Numbered from the stretch's first letter, positions 38,493 to 47,211 are shown. The stretch is DNA of 49,852 nt from Mastigocoleus sp. MO_188.B34 (GCF_030065675.1 NZ_JASJDK010000032.1:1-49852); one strand, 5' to 3'. Program-made: numbers and translations. The notes: generated by a model not told the origin, from the sequence alone.

Positions 38493-39509
38493 TTAAATAG
38501 AAAAATATAAAGGGAAAGACTTTGCATCCTTGGGTTTGACATATACCCTTTGTTGTGGTTGTAAGTTTAACTCGTCAAACCTATCTCTGGTTAAATGCGC
38601 TGTGACAACTTGTCCATCATCCAAAGTCAATTCTGCTTGAATTTCCCACCCTAGATGGATTAAACGACTTACCCGAGCCGCAACTGTAGTTCCATTGGGA
38701 GATGTTTCCACAATTATATCTTGGGGACGTAAAAACATTTCTGGATGGGCGCTATCAAAGCCATTACTTTGAAATATATTGGAACTACTGGGTAATACAT
38801 TTACCGGACCAATAAAACTCATTACGAAAGCTGTAGCAGGGCGATCGTAAATTTCTGCTGGGGTACCAATCTGTTCTACTCGTCCCTTATTCATAACCAC
38901 AATTTCATCGGAAACTTCCATTGCTTCTTCTTGGTCATGGGTAACAAAAACTGTAGTAACATGAACTTCATCATGTAATTTACGCAACCATGCTCTTAAA
39001 TCTTTACGAACTCTAGCATCAAGAGCACTAAATGGTTCGTCTAGAAGTAATACTTTTGGTTCTGGTGCTAAAGCCCTTGCTAGAGCTACCCTTTGTCTTT
39101 GTCCCCCAGATAGCTGGGAAGGATAGCGATCGCCAAGCCCACTCAGTTGGACTAACTCTAACAATTCTTCTACTCGCGCTTTAATTTTAGCTTTTGGTGC
39201 TTTACGAATTTCTAAACCGAAAGCAATATTTTTACGCACGGTCATATGCTTAAACAAAGCGTAATGCTGAAATAAAAACCCGATGTTTCGTTCTTGAACG
39301 CTTTGATAAGTAGCGTCTTTACCTGTAAGTAAAATTTTGCCGCTATCGGGTAATTCTAAACCAGCAATCAAGCGCAACAATGTAGACTTACCCGAACCAG
39401 ATGGTCCTAATAATGCTACAAGCGAACCACTTCCAATCTCTAAACTAACGCTATCAACAGCTTTGAAGCTTCCAAACTGCTTGGATACGTTTTCTACTAT
39501 TATGCCCAC
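38493..39509 (-). CDS. cysA: CysA-type sulfate/thiosulfate ABC transporter ATPase
   Basis: A 338-residue importer ATPase. It has Walker [10 protein letters not shown] (about 35-43), signature [12 protein letters not shown], Walker [13 protein letters not shown] and the switch His in [10 protein letters not shown]. The C-terminal extension (about 235-338) is a TOBE-type domain beginning [10 protein letters not shown], typical of CysA. It powers sulfate or thiosulfate uptake with membrane subunits CysT/CysW and a binding protein, none of which is encoded nearby. The start is GTG with GAGGTG ten bases upstream. Because it is solitary, the permease partner must be elsewhere, and another anion substrate such as molybdate is possible. 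Confidence 0.9.
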   Translation of the reverse strand: MGIIVENVSKQFGSFKAVDSVSLEIGSGSLVALLGPSGSGKSTLLRLIAGLELPDSGKILLTGKDATYQSVQERNIGFLFQHYALFKHMTVRKNIAFGLEIRKAPKAKIKARVEELLELVQLSGLGDRYPSQLSGGQRQRVALARALAPEPKVLLLDEPFSALDARVRKDLRAWLRKLHDEVHVTTVFVTHDQEEAMEVSDEIVVMNKGRVEQIGTPAEIYDRPATAFVMSFIGPVNVLPSSSNIFQSNGFDSAHPEMFLRPQDIIVETSPNGTTVAARVSRLIHLGWEIQAELTLDDGQVVTAHLTRDRFDELNLQPQQRVYVKPKDAKSFPLYFSI

Positions 39510-40248
39510 GCTTGTAGCACCTCGGAATTAATCTACGGTTTGTTGGTAGGGATACTGTATTTTACATATACCATATTATTGTTACTCGATTAAATGACTC
39601 GCTGTTATAGATTTAATGCTTTTTTTGTTACAAAGCAAAAATATTTGAATAATTAAATAGTGTTGTGTGATGTTGGTAGAGTTAGTTCCTAGATTGTGAA
39701 TCTCTAGGACTACTAATAAGTTTTTGCTAACACTAAGGTAAGTAGGCAAGAAAAAAGTAAACTATGTAAAGAAATATAAAATACTCGTATTTGGCTCGTA
39801 GTAGCGCTTTAGCGCTAAAGCGCTATTACAAACAAGTTATGATTTTTCTTACTAACCTACTTACATATAAAAAAACTACAAATACAAACAGAGCTAAGAG
39901 TTAATTTGTGGTCTTCGTGCAAAAACTGGTTTTTGGTAAAAATTGACCTGGAATAAATTGAAACACAAAGATAGATTAATTACTTAAGTATGTAACAGCC
40001 ATAAATTTATTACATATACCCGGTTGCTTTTTTCAAGGTTACTGGGCTTTGTTATTGATTGAGCTCTGAAATACTGACAATTATTTTTCCACATTTAAAG
40101 TAAACATATTCTTTTTCGCCTAATTAAAAATTAAATTACCTCTTTAGGACGACAGGATTACCCCTGCAGGTAAGTTTAATCGGCACAAACCAGTAATAAT
40201 ATATTTATTAGGTGTACAAATGTAAATTGGCTAAAGGAGGCGTCCGAT
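39510..40248. other. divergent intergenic region with palindromes
   Basis: About 740 bases between cysA and the 106-residue protein gene. No gene is seen. It holds a stem TCCTAGA/TCTAGGA (39687-39709), the dispersed palindrome at 39798-39829 and a weak stem CCCGGT/ACTGGG (40019-40046) followed by CTTTGTT. Confidence 0.5.
39798..39829. repeat. dispersed palindromic element, copy 2
   Basis: A 32-bp near-perfect palindrome starting GTAGTAGCGCTTTAGCG, with one mismatched pair. The arms match those of the element at 19284-19335; here there is no spacer. Confidence 0.88.
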
Positions 40249-40569
40249 ATGTCTCGTCTCAATCAAACCTTTCAAAACTTTTTCATTCGTCTGGGAAGTT
40301 TTTTATCTGTTTTATTTAGAGGTATTTCGGGCTTTTTCGGCAAAAGATTTAGCTCTATAGGTAAATTATTCGGCTTTTCTTCAGAAACTAAATACTTTGT
40401 CGAATCCGAACAATCACAAGATGTTAAACCAACAATAGATACCACATCAAGCGTTAAAGATTTAACAAACACAGTGAACACAGCTAGGAGTAGTTTTAAT
40501 AATCGTAAGCCTCGCAGAACTGATATGGATTATTTCATGGATATGGCTCAAAAAGTCAACAAAAACTAG
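40249..40569 (+). CDS. small conserved cyanobacterial protein, function unknown
   Basis: A 106-residue protein. Residues 1-45 are Phe-rich, basic and amphipathic (for example FRGISGFFGKRFSSIGKLFGF), which suggests peripheral membrane binding rather than a true membrane span. The middle is polar and disordered, and the C-terminus carries a short motif RRTDMDYFMDMAQKV that looks like a conserved docking helix. The ribosome binding site AAAGGAGG is very strong, about eight bases upstream. Similar proteins in cyanobacteria have, as I recall, sometimes been labelled threonine dehydratase, which this sequence does not support. The gene is monocistronic as far as seen. Confidence 0.85.
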   Translation: MSRLNQTFQNFFIRLGSFLSVLFRGISGFFGKRFSSIGKLFGFSSETKYFVESEQSQDVKPTIDTTSSVKDLTNTVNTARSSFNNRKPRRTDMDYFMDMAQKVNKN

Positions 40570-40750
40570 AAATATCTGAACTTCATCTCAAAAATTGTAG
40601 AGTTGAATAAGAGAGTAAGGATTTCAAATTAATTAAATATTCCATTCTGTGGGGTGCTATTGGCATAGATGTAACACACTACCAACAAAATTAATCCTAT
40701 CGATAATATGGATAGTTTGTCTTCTGGTGTTCTATAAAGTCTGAAACATT

Positions 40751-40774
40751 AGAGACGTAATATAATACGTCTCT
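40751..40774. repeat. AGAGACGTA hairpin
   Basis: Perfect 9-bp stem AGAGACGTA/TACGTCTCT with a 6-base loop, about 180 bases past the 106-residue protein gene. Its stem resembles the terminator hairpin at 22185-22209. Confidence 0.75.
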
Positions 40775-40905
40775 ATCCCTATTGTTTGTTACATTTAGAA
40801 ACAAAAATCTCAAATTGATAACTTTCTGACTTTTATCTTTAGGACCTGACTATTTTTCGAAAAAAGAGTCAATATATAATTAGAGATATATTCAATTGAC
40901 GTACT

Positions 40906-41085
40906 ATGTTTCCTTTTTGGAATAATCATTGCTGTGGTGGTCAAACAGCTTCCTACAAGACTCATCAAGAACGTAAGCTGACATTTCTTAAAAGAATGCG
41001 GGACCATCTAGAAACAAGAATAGCAGCTCTAAACGCAGCTATTGAGAGTATAGAACGCCAGATGAATCAAGAGGATACAGCTTAA
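40906..41085 (+). CDS. small 59-residue protein with CC motif and C-terminal helix
   Basis: Starts MFPFWNNHCCGGQTASYKTH and continues with a charged, heptad-like helix containing LKRMRDHLETRIAALNAAI. Adjacent cysteines followed by Gly-Gly near the N-terminus could bind a metal or form a disulfide. Evidence that it is a real gene: normal codon use compared with its AT-rich surroundings, a compact two-part design, and a perfect Rho-independent terminator 40 bases past the stop. No strong ribosome binding site is visible, and I do not recognise a family. Confidence 0.65.
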   Translation: MFPFWNNHCCGGQTASYKTHQERKLTFLKRMRDHLETRIAALNAAIESIERQMNQEDTA

Positions 41086-41125
41086 CATTTGATTTTTAAT
41101 TGACAAAATGCAATATCAATACATA

Positions 41126-41154
41126 CTCGGTTTCCCCATAAACCGAGTTTTTTT
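41126..41154 (+). terminator. Rho-independent terminator
   Basis: Perfect 8-bp stem CTCGGTTT/AAACCGAG with a 6-base loop, followed by seven T residues. It serves the 59-residue protein gene. Confidence 0.92.
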
Positions 41155-41749
41155 AAGGGAAATTCATATTCCGTATTGCATGAAAAAATACTTGTATAGC
41201 AATCTTATTTATTTTTACCTGCGGTACGCTTACGCCTTCATCTTTAGATGCGGCTAACACGAATGATTTAGGATTGCTATATGAAAAATATCTGTATAAA
41301 AATTGCTTAAGTTAGTTATAGTATGAGATTTTATCCTTTTTCATCTTTACCAAAGTAAGAATTTGCTGGTATTCTTTGGAAGAATTGATTGTAAACTTAA
41401 TGTTTTTTTCTAAATGGTGCTAATTCCCCAATTAGGAACTTCTAAATAAAAACATGTTCTGTAGTAATTTCTGATGTTTGACTATTAAAATAAACTGGGA
41501 TTTACAACTGAAAATCTACGACCTATGACATATACCGCCAGGATCTAGTCATTAACTGTAAACCATTAGTTAATAGTAATTGTGAATCAAATTATGTAGA
41601 ACAATCATTTTTAGAAGTTGCTTAATGTATATCCAAAACTTTAAGCTGAGGAAAATGCTAAAGCAATCATCTTAGAAAAGATAAATATTTAATTTAATTG
41701 GTTAAATCAATTCATAAGTAATATCAGGGATAGTATTTATATTAAATTA
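41155..41749. other. intergenic region before the serine hydrolase pair
   Basis: About 600 bases. A short element bounded by inverted repeats lies at 41195-41281. The rest is AT-rich with no gene seen and should hold the promoter of the hydrolase pair. Confidence 0.5.
41195..41281. repeat. short element with 10-bp terminal inverted repeats
   Basis: TATAGCAATC at 41195-41204 and GATTGCTATA at 41272-41281 bound 87 bases. The interior carries the GC-richer words GCGGTACGCTTACGCC and GATGCGGCTAACACG. It looks like a miniature dispersed repeat or MITE remnant; similar end sequences recur in Nostocales genomes, to my recollection. Confidence 0.65.
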
Positions 41750-43093
41750 ATGTTTTGTTCTCGATATTTAATTACTACTTTTTCTTCCATCGTTTTTTTT
41801 CCAATATTCTTAGTCTTTCTCGAGTCTGCTTCAGCACAAACTAAGTTTTCAGGAGAGCATTTAGCGGAAAATTTAACCTCTCGAAATTTAACTCCTCAGA
41901 ATTTAACTCCTCAGAATTTAACTTTGGCTGCTCAGACATCTCCCAAAGCAAGATTATTTGTCCAATCTCCAAACTCTGCAGCCGATCTACCTCCAGAAAA
42001 CAAGGTTGATCAATCTTCAGAAACTGAGGTTAATCAATCTACCAAAACGAATAATACTCAATCACCAGAAACAGAGATTAACCAAACAGTAACACCCGAG
42101 GTCGATCGCTCAGTGGAAACTGAAGTTGGTCAACCTTTAAAACCCAGTCAAAATAAATCTCCAGAAACTGGTGTTAATCAATCTCCGCAACCCGATGTAA
42201 ATAAATCTTCAGCAACTGAAGTTAATCAATCTCTAAATTCTGAAGATAAAGCATTGAAGGAAGTGATGGCTGAATTCGATGCTTTACCTGGTGATGTTAG
42301 TTTCTTGGTTAAGGAAGGTGAATCAATATTAGTTCAGCTCAACAGTACGGAACCCCTTGCAGTCGCTTCAGCTTTTAAACTTGCTATTCTCAAAACACTC
42401 AAGTCAGAAATTGATTTGAATAAGCGTTCCTGGAATAAGATCGTAACAATTCAACCAGACTGGAAAAGTTTACCATCTGGTATCTTGCATGGTTGGGAAG
42501 ATGGTTCGCCTTTAACACTTAAAAGTCTTGCGACTTTGATGATATCTGTAAGTGATAATACAGCGACAGATACTTTAATAAACTTGCTTGGGAGACAAGC
42601 AATAGAAGTAACCTCACCCCGTAATCGTCCTTTTCTCACAACTCGAGAACTTTTTGTTTTAAAAAGTCCGCAAAATAGAATGTTGCTCAATCGTTATCGT
42701 CAAGGGACAGAAACTCAGCGTCAGTCACTTTTACCTGAAATTGCTAAACTTCCACTTCCTACTATTAGCGAATTTGAGGAAAAAAACCCTGTTGCTATTG
42801 ATGTGGAGTGGTTTTTTAGCGCCCAAGAATTATGTGGAATTATGACAGAAGTCGGAAACTTACCGTTAATGAGTATTAATCCGGGAATGGTTAATCCTAA
42901 GGATTGGGAAAAAGTTGCATTTAAAGGTGGTTCCGAACCTGGAGTTTTAAACCTCACTAGTTGGTTACAGGGAAAAAATGGTAAAAACTACTGTGTAGTT
43001 GCTACCTGGAATAATAAGGATGCACCTTTAGAACAGTCAAAATTTTCTAAACTCTATAAAGGAGTGTTATCTGTTCTTGCAAACAGAAAGTAA
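41750..43093 (+). CDS. secreted serine hydrolase (class A beta-lactamase fold) with octapeptide repeats
   Basis: A 447-residue protein. A signal peptide (about 1-29, ending ESASAQ) is followed by NLTPQ-type pentapeptide repeats (about 41-58) and ten strict octapeptide units (83-162; pattern E-T-E-V-N-Q-S-x), likely a flexible spacer. The catalytic domain (about 170-445) has the SxxK tetrad S207-A-F-K210, SDN at 268-270 and K392-G-G, with RNRPFLTTRELF in between. This is the Cpe/LpqF-like group, for which real beta-lactamase activity is uncertain. It lacks the NTF2-like N-terminal domain found in its downstream paralogue, 28 bases away on the same strand. Confidence 0.9.
   Translation: MFCSRYLITTFSSIVFFPIFLVFLESASAQTKFSGEHLAENLTSRNLTPQNLTPQNLTLAAQTSPKARLFVQSPNSAADLPPENKVDQSSETEVNQSTKTNNTQSPETEINQTVTPEVDRSVETEVGQPLKPSQNKSPETGVNQSPQPDVNKSSATEVNQSLNSEDKALKEVMAEFDALPGDVSFLVKEGESILVQLNSTEPLAVASAFKLAILKTLKSEIDLNKRSWNKIVTIQPDWKSLPSGILHGWEDGSPLTLKSLATLMISVSDNTATDTLINLLGRQAIEVTSPRNRPFLTTRELFVLKSPQNRMLLNRYRQGTETQRQSLLPEIAKLPLPTISEFEEKNPVAIDVEWFFSAQELCGIMTEVGNLPLMSINPGMVNPKDWEKVAFKGGSEPGVLNLTSWLQGKNGKNYCVVATWNNKDAPLEQSKFSKLYKGVLSVLANRK
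41870..41922 (+). repeat. 15-bp coding minisatellite (NLTPQ)
   Basis: Unit AATTTAACTCCTCAG: a degenerate copy (41870-41884), two exact copies (41885-41914) and a partial copy. It encodes NLTSR, NLTPQ, NLTPQ, NLT. Confidence 0.85.
41996..42235 (+). repeat. 24-bp coding repeat (ten octapeptides)
   Basis: Exactly 240 bases encode ten 8-residue units such as ETEVNQST, ETEINQTV, ETEVGQPL, ETGVNQSP and ATEVNQSL. Units have diverged at the DNA level but the register is unbroken. Confidence 0.88.
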
Positions 43094-43121
43094 GCTTTAT
43101 TAGTAACCATTGGGCTAAAAA

Positions 43122-44393
43122 ATGTTTTCCCGTCTCTGTTTGACTATTTTTTCTGCCATTTTTTGGTTTTCTGGGTCTTTACTGTTTCCCGATTCAGCAA
43201 AAGCAGTAGTAAATTTACCACCACAGCACTTAGCTGAAACTGTTGTGCAAAATAAAACTTCTGCGGAAACGGTTTCTCCCAAAACAGCACTCGAGCGATT
43301 ATTTACTGCAAAAGAAATCAAATCTTATTGGTTTGCACCCATTTTTGTGAATCAGATTCCTGTCGAGCAAGTAACGTTGATAATTGCGGACATTAAAAAG
43401 CAACTGGGAACCTATCAAGAAGTCAAACAAAATGGTAATGACTATTTGATTATTTTGAGTAAAGGTTCTGTCCCGACAAAAATAGTTTTAAATTCAAAAA
43501 AACAAATCACAGGATTATTATTTCAAGCCCCTAACCTTAAAATTGCTAGTCTAGAAAAAGCATTGGCTGAATTTAAGGCTTTACCGGGTAAAGTCAGTTT
43601 TTTAGTCAAGGAAGATGAATCAACATTAGCTGAACTTAATAGTAACAATCCACTTGCTGTCGGTTCAGCTTTCAAACTAGCCGTACTCCAAGCACTCCAG
43701 CAGGAAATTACTTTGGGAAAACGTTCTTGGAGTGATGTGGTCACATTTAATGCAGAATCCAAAAGCTTACCTTCAGGGATTTTACAGAATTGGCCAGATG
43801 GTTCGCTACTAACAATACAAACTCTTGCAACGTTGATGATATCTGTAAGTGACAACACAGCAACAGATATTTTAATCAATTTGCTGGGAAAAGATTCACT
43901 AGAATTGATTTCGCCTCGCAATCGTCCTTTTCTCACAACCCGCGAACTATTTGTTTTAAAAGGTTCCCAAAATCGTAAATTACTCGAGGATTATCGCAAA
44001 GCTAATTTAGCCAAACGTAAATCGCTTTTAGTCGAACTAGCAAAATTTCCACTTCCGGATGTTAGGGAATTTGAGGGGACTAACCCTGTTGCGATTGATA
44101 GTCTGGAGTGGTTTTTTACTGCAGAGGAGCTTTGTAGAGCAATTAAAGAAGTTGAAAACCTACCACTAATGGGGGTTAATCCTGGACTTGCGAATCCTAA
44201 TGATTGGGAAAAAATTGCATTTAAAGGCGGTTCCGAACCTGGAGTTTTAAGTCTTACAAGTTGGTTACAAGGGAAAAACGGTAAAAATTACTGTGTAGTC
44301 GCTACTTGGAATAATAAGAATGCATCCTTAGATGAATCGAAATTTTTTGCGACCTACACTGGAGTATTATCCCTGCTTGCAGAACGAAAATAA
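43122..44393 (+). CDS. secreted serine hydrolase, Cpe/LpqF-like paralogue
   Basis: A 423-residue protein. A signal peptide (about 1-27) leads into a small alpha+beta domain (about 55-135, from RLFTAKEIKSYWFAP to KKQITGLLFQ) that resembles the NTF2-like N-terminal domain of the ORF12/LpqF group. The beta-lactamase-fold domain follows: S182-A-F-K185, S243-D-N and K368-G-G. The catalytic half is closely similar to the upstream gene, including GGSEPGVL.LTSWLQGKNGKNYCVVATWNNK, so the pair is a tandem duplication. The gene starts 28 bases after the first and is probably co-transcribed. It is convergent with glycerate kinase, only 29 bases away. The role may be in cell-wall or ester hydrolysis; the substrate is unknown. 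Confidence 0.92.
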   Translation: MFSRLCLTIFSAIFWFSGSLLFPDSAKAVVNLPPQHLAETVVQNKTSAETVSPKTALERLFTAKEIKSYWFAPIFVNQIPVEQVTLIIADIKKQLGTYQEVKQNGNDYLIILSKGSVPTKIVLNSKKQITGLLFQAPNLKIASLEKALAEFKALPGKVSFLVKEDESTLAELNSNNPLAVGSAFKLAVLQALQQEITLGKRSWSDVVTFNAESKSLPSGILQNWPDGSLLTIQTLATLMISVSDNTATDILINLLGKDSLELISPRNRPFLTTRELFVLKGSQNRKLLEDYRKANLAKRKSLLVELAKFPLPDVREFEGTNPVAIDSLEWFFTAEELCRAIKEVENLPLMGVNPGLANPNDWEKIAFKGGSEPGVLSLTSWLQGKNGKNYCVVATWNNKNASLDESKFFATYTGVLSLLAERK

Positions 44394-44422
44394 ACTTTCC
44401 TACTGATAAAACTCTGTGATTT

Positions 44423-45595
44423 TTATCCTAGGGCTGGGAAATGCTGAAATTGCTGTCCGACTAAAAGTAAGCGTGCTACACCTTCTGCTGCATCAGTTAA
44501 TAAACGTGAAGCATCAGCCAGGGCTTCGCTCAGAAGACAAGGAGAATTTAAAATGCTAGCAAAATAATCGATGCCATACTGCAAATTATTCTCCGCACCT
44601 TGACCAACTGTTCCAGCTAGCACAATAACTGGTAGATTATAGCGTTTGGCTCTCTGAGCCACCTCAGCAGGAATTTTGCCACGGGGAGTTTGGTAATCAA
44701 TACAACCTTCAGCAGTAATCACTAAATCTACTTTTGGAAGTAAACTGTCAAGTTCCAAATATTGCATAACAATTTCGTAACGCGGGTATAGCTTGGCAGA
44801 TACTAGAGCCTGTAAGCCTGTACCCAAGCCACCAGAAGCTCCACTACCCGGCATTTCACGGACATCAAGACCTAAATCTGCTTTGATAACACTGGCGTAG
44901 CGATCAAGAGCGGAAGCCATTTGCTCTACCATCTCTGGTGATGCACCTTTTTGGGGACCAAAAACCCTCGCCACACCTTTTTCACCACATAAAAGATTAT
45001 GCCAATTACAGGCTACATCAATTTGTACCTCAGAGAGGCGTGGATGGCGCTCTGATAAGTCAATATGCTTGAGTTTAATTAATTCACCACCACCAAATCC
45101 GATTTGATTTCCTGTTTCATCAAGCAACTTCACGCCCAAGGCTTGAGCCATTCCAGCACCACCATCATTAGTACCAGAGTCTCCACAACCAACTAGTATA
45201 CGTTCCGCACCAGCATCTAAAGCTGCTTTGATTAACTCACCAACACCATAAGTTGTGGTTGCTAGAGGGTTTCTAACTTCTGGGGGAACGAGGCGCAATC
45301 CAGCAGCCGCAGCCATTTCTAAAATCGCTGTTTTCTGGCTAGTACCACCAAGAAAACCAAAATGAGAATCTACTGGTTTTCCTACAGGTCCTGTGACTCT
45401 TATAGGATGTAAAGTCCCTCCTGTAGCTTCCACTAAAGCTTTAGTAAAGCCTTCACCACCATCAACTAAGGGAGCTTTGAATATTTGAGCATTAGGCAAA
45501 ACTTTGAGTATACCTGTGGAGATACAGTTAGCGACTCGATCAGCATCAAGACTTTCTTTAAATCCAGAGGGAGCAATTAAAATTTTTAGTGTCAT
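44423..45595 (-). CDS. glycerate kinase (GlxK/GarK family)
   Basis: A 390-residue enzyme that phosphorylates D-glycerate, in most members of this family to 2-phosphoglycerate. Family motifs include IAPSGFKESLDADRVA at the N-terminus, VDGGEGFTKAL, GCGDSGTNDGGAGMAQALG and GSGASGGLGTGLQAL, then VITAEGCIDYQTPRGK. In cyanobacteria it handles glycerate from photorespiratory glycolate or from uptake. The upstream gene on the same strand is an SLC13-type transporter, about 175 bases away, so imported or stored organic acids may feed it. The length is normal with no damage seen. Confidence 0.94.
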   Translation of the reverse strand: MTLKILIAPSGFKESLDADRVANCISTGILKVLPNAQIFKAPLVDGGEGFTKALVEATGGTLHPIRVTGPVGKPVDSHFGFLGGTSQKTAILEMAAAAGLRLVPPEVRNPLATTTYGVGELIKAALDAGAERILVGCGDSGTNDGGAGMAQALGVKLLDETGNQIGFGGGELIKLKHIDLSERHPRLSEVQIDVACNWHNLLCGEKGVARVFGPQKGASPEMVEQMASALDRYASVIKADLGLDVREMPGSGASGGLGTGLQALVSAKLYPRYEIVMQYLELDSLLPKVDLVITAEGCIDYQTPRGKIPAEVAQRAKRYNLPVIVLAGTVGQGAENNLQYGIDYFASILNSPCLLSEALADASRLLTDAAEGVARLLLVGQQFQHFPALG

Positions 45596-45771
45596 TGTTC
45601 TTCAATAAGGCTTTTAGCCATTTTCTAGTGTTTGTTAAGGAATGTAGATTTGAAGTTAAATTTGAATTTTAAAGTGAATTTGTGATTGTTTATTTGAAAT
45701 ATCTGTTACTTGGAATAATTTCCTTTTCAATAGTTAATTAGAATTTATCTTTTAGAATCAATCGGTTGTAA

Positions 45772-47211
45772 TTAAAGGGATAAACCGATCCAATTCCAGT
45801 AGGTGTAATAGAACAAGATCATTAGAGCAAAATGGACCACAATCAGTACAGCACTGAGACGAAGTAAATCTGATGGTTTATAAGTAGCCTCTCCACCCAT
45901 TTCCTGATAGATTAGCAAAGCCTTAGAACTGACAGGGAAAGTGAGGCAATAGTCCATACCTAAAGTACTGAGAAATAATACTGCTATTGGGCTAAGATTC
46001 AAACTAGTAGCCAAATAAAGTAAAGGAGGAACCAAAACAGCTGCTCTGGCGGTGTGGGAAGTAATATAAAAATGAGATGTTAAAGAGATAATCGTCAGTA
46101 ACAAGAAAATAACCAGATGAGATTTGGTTGTAGTAATATCAGTTAGAGCAAAAATATGACCAATAATCCATTCTGCGGCTCCAGAACTAATTAAGGACCG
46201 TCCCAAGACTAAAGCAGCACCGACAAAAATAATCAGGTTCCAGGAAACGGAATTTATTCCATCCTTCCACTTTATTACTCCAAAATTAGGCATAGTGAGC
46301 AGCATTGCTCCGAAAATACTCACAGTGGCAATTTCCAATCCGTGGAAACTCTGGGTTAACCAAAGAATAACTGTCAGTAAGACAATTACAAGGGTTTTAA
46401 TTTCTAAAGATGTGAGAGGTTTTTGTGAAGTTTGCTGAACCTCTAATTTTTGATGTAGGCGTCTTTTGTTTAAAAACAAACGCATAATAACCCAACAGGA
46501 AATATAGCTAGCAATGACTCCAAAAGGTAAGCCATAAAGCATCCATTGACCAAAGGAAATTTGCTGTCCAGTAATTTGTAGTAGCAGGTCATTAGCTACT
46601 AAATGAGAGCCTGCACCCACAAAAGAAATTATCGTGGAAACCAAGATTATCGTCGGCATTAACAAAGCAAGGGCACGAGTAATACGCTTATCGTCCGTTG
46701 CGATTGCAATACTACGAAATATAGGGACAGTCACAGCAGCCCGACCAGAAGTAGAAGGAATCAAGAAAGAAAGAGGAATCAATACAGTAGTTAATAACCA
46801 GAATAGGCTACCAACGGTATTTGCTCGTGCTACCACAATTTCAGTTAACCGTTTTGCCAGACCAGTTTTCTGCACGGCACCTCCTAAAACAAAGGCACCA
46901 ATCATTAACCAAACAACGTGGGATGCAAAGGCTCCGTAAAGCTGTTCCTGAGAAATTCCACCTGTAAAAACCAGGAAAATGACCGATCCTAAAGCAACGT
47001 AAGCTGTATTAATTGAGGTTGTTGACCATAATATTGCAGCTAACAGGAAAGCAAATATTGCCAGACGACCCTGTGTAGATAAAGTACTGGGTACTAAAAC
47101 CCCTATCCCTGATATTAAGATTAAAGTTATTGGAATTAAGAAGGTTCTTACCCCACCCTTTTTTAAGGATGGTAAAATCTTACCCAAAGGTTTTGTTTTG
47201 ATGGCAATCAC
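45772..47211 (-). CDS. SLC13/DASS family anion transporter
   Basis: A 479-residue integral membrane protein with about 11-12 helices. The two related re-entrant hairpin motifs of the family are recognisable as IPSTSGRAAVTVPI and TSHTARAAVLVPP, each with the polar triad that binds anion and sodium. Members move di- and tricarboxylates or sulfate with sodium. A small-organic-acid substrate such as glycerate is suggested by the glycerate kinase gene downstream, while sulfate remains possible. The start is GTG with a strong AAGGAGGT site about six bases upstream. The palindrome ATGAGAA/TTCTCAT at 47356-47371 lies about 150 bases upstream and could be an operator. Confidence 0.92.
   Translation of the reverse strand: MIAIKTKPLGKILPSLKKGGVRTFLIPITLILISGIGVLVPSTLSTQGRLAIFAFLLAAILWSTTSINTAYVALGSVIFLVFTGGISQEQLYGAFASHVVWLMIGAFVLGGAVQKTGLAKRLTEIVVARANTVGSLFWLLTTVLIPLSFLIPSTSGRAAVTVPIFRSIAIATDDKRITRALALLMPTIILVSTIISFVGAGSHLVANDLLLQITGQQISFGQWMLYGLPFGVIASYISCWVIMRLFLNKRRLHQKLEVQQTSQKPLTSLEIKTLVIVLLTVILWLTQSFHGLEIATVSIFGAMLLTMPNFGVIKWKDGINSVSWNLIIFVGAALVLGRSLISSGAAEWIIGHIFALTDITTTKSHLVIFLLLTIISLTSHFYITSHTARAAVLVPPLLYLATSLNLSPIAVLFLSTLGMDYCLTFPVSSKALLIYQEMGGEATYKPSDLLRLSAVLIVVHFALMILFYYTYWNWIGLSL

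Noticed and set aside
40249-40569. Threonine dehydratase
   Set aside because: The protein has 106 residues with no PLP-binding lysine context; that label does not fit.
40810-41007. 65-codon minus-strand frame
   Set aside because: Opposes the 59-residue plus-strand gene, which has better composition and a terminator in the right orientation.
41750-44393. Antibiotic-resistance beta-lactamases
   Set aside because: The SxxK, SDN and KGG motifs are present, but the usual E166-bearing ExxLN element is not visible and the sequences fit the Cpe/LpqF-like group better.
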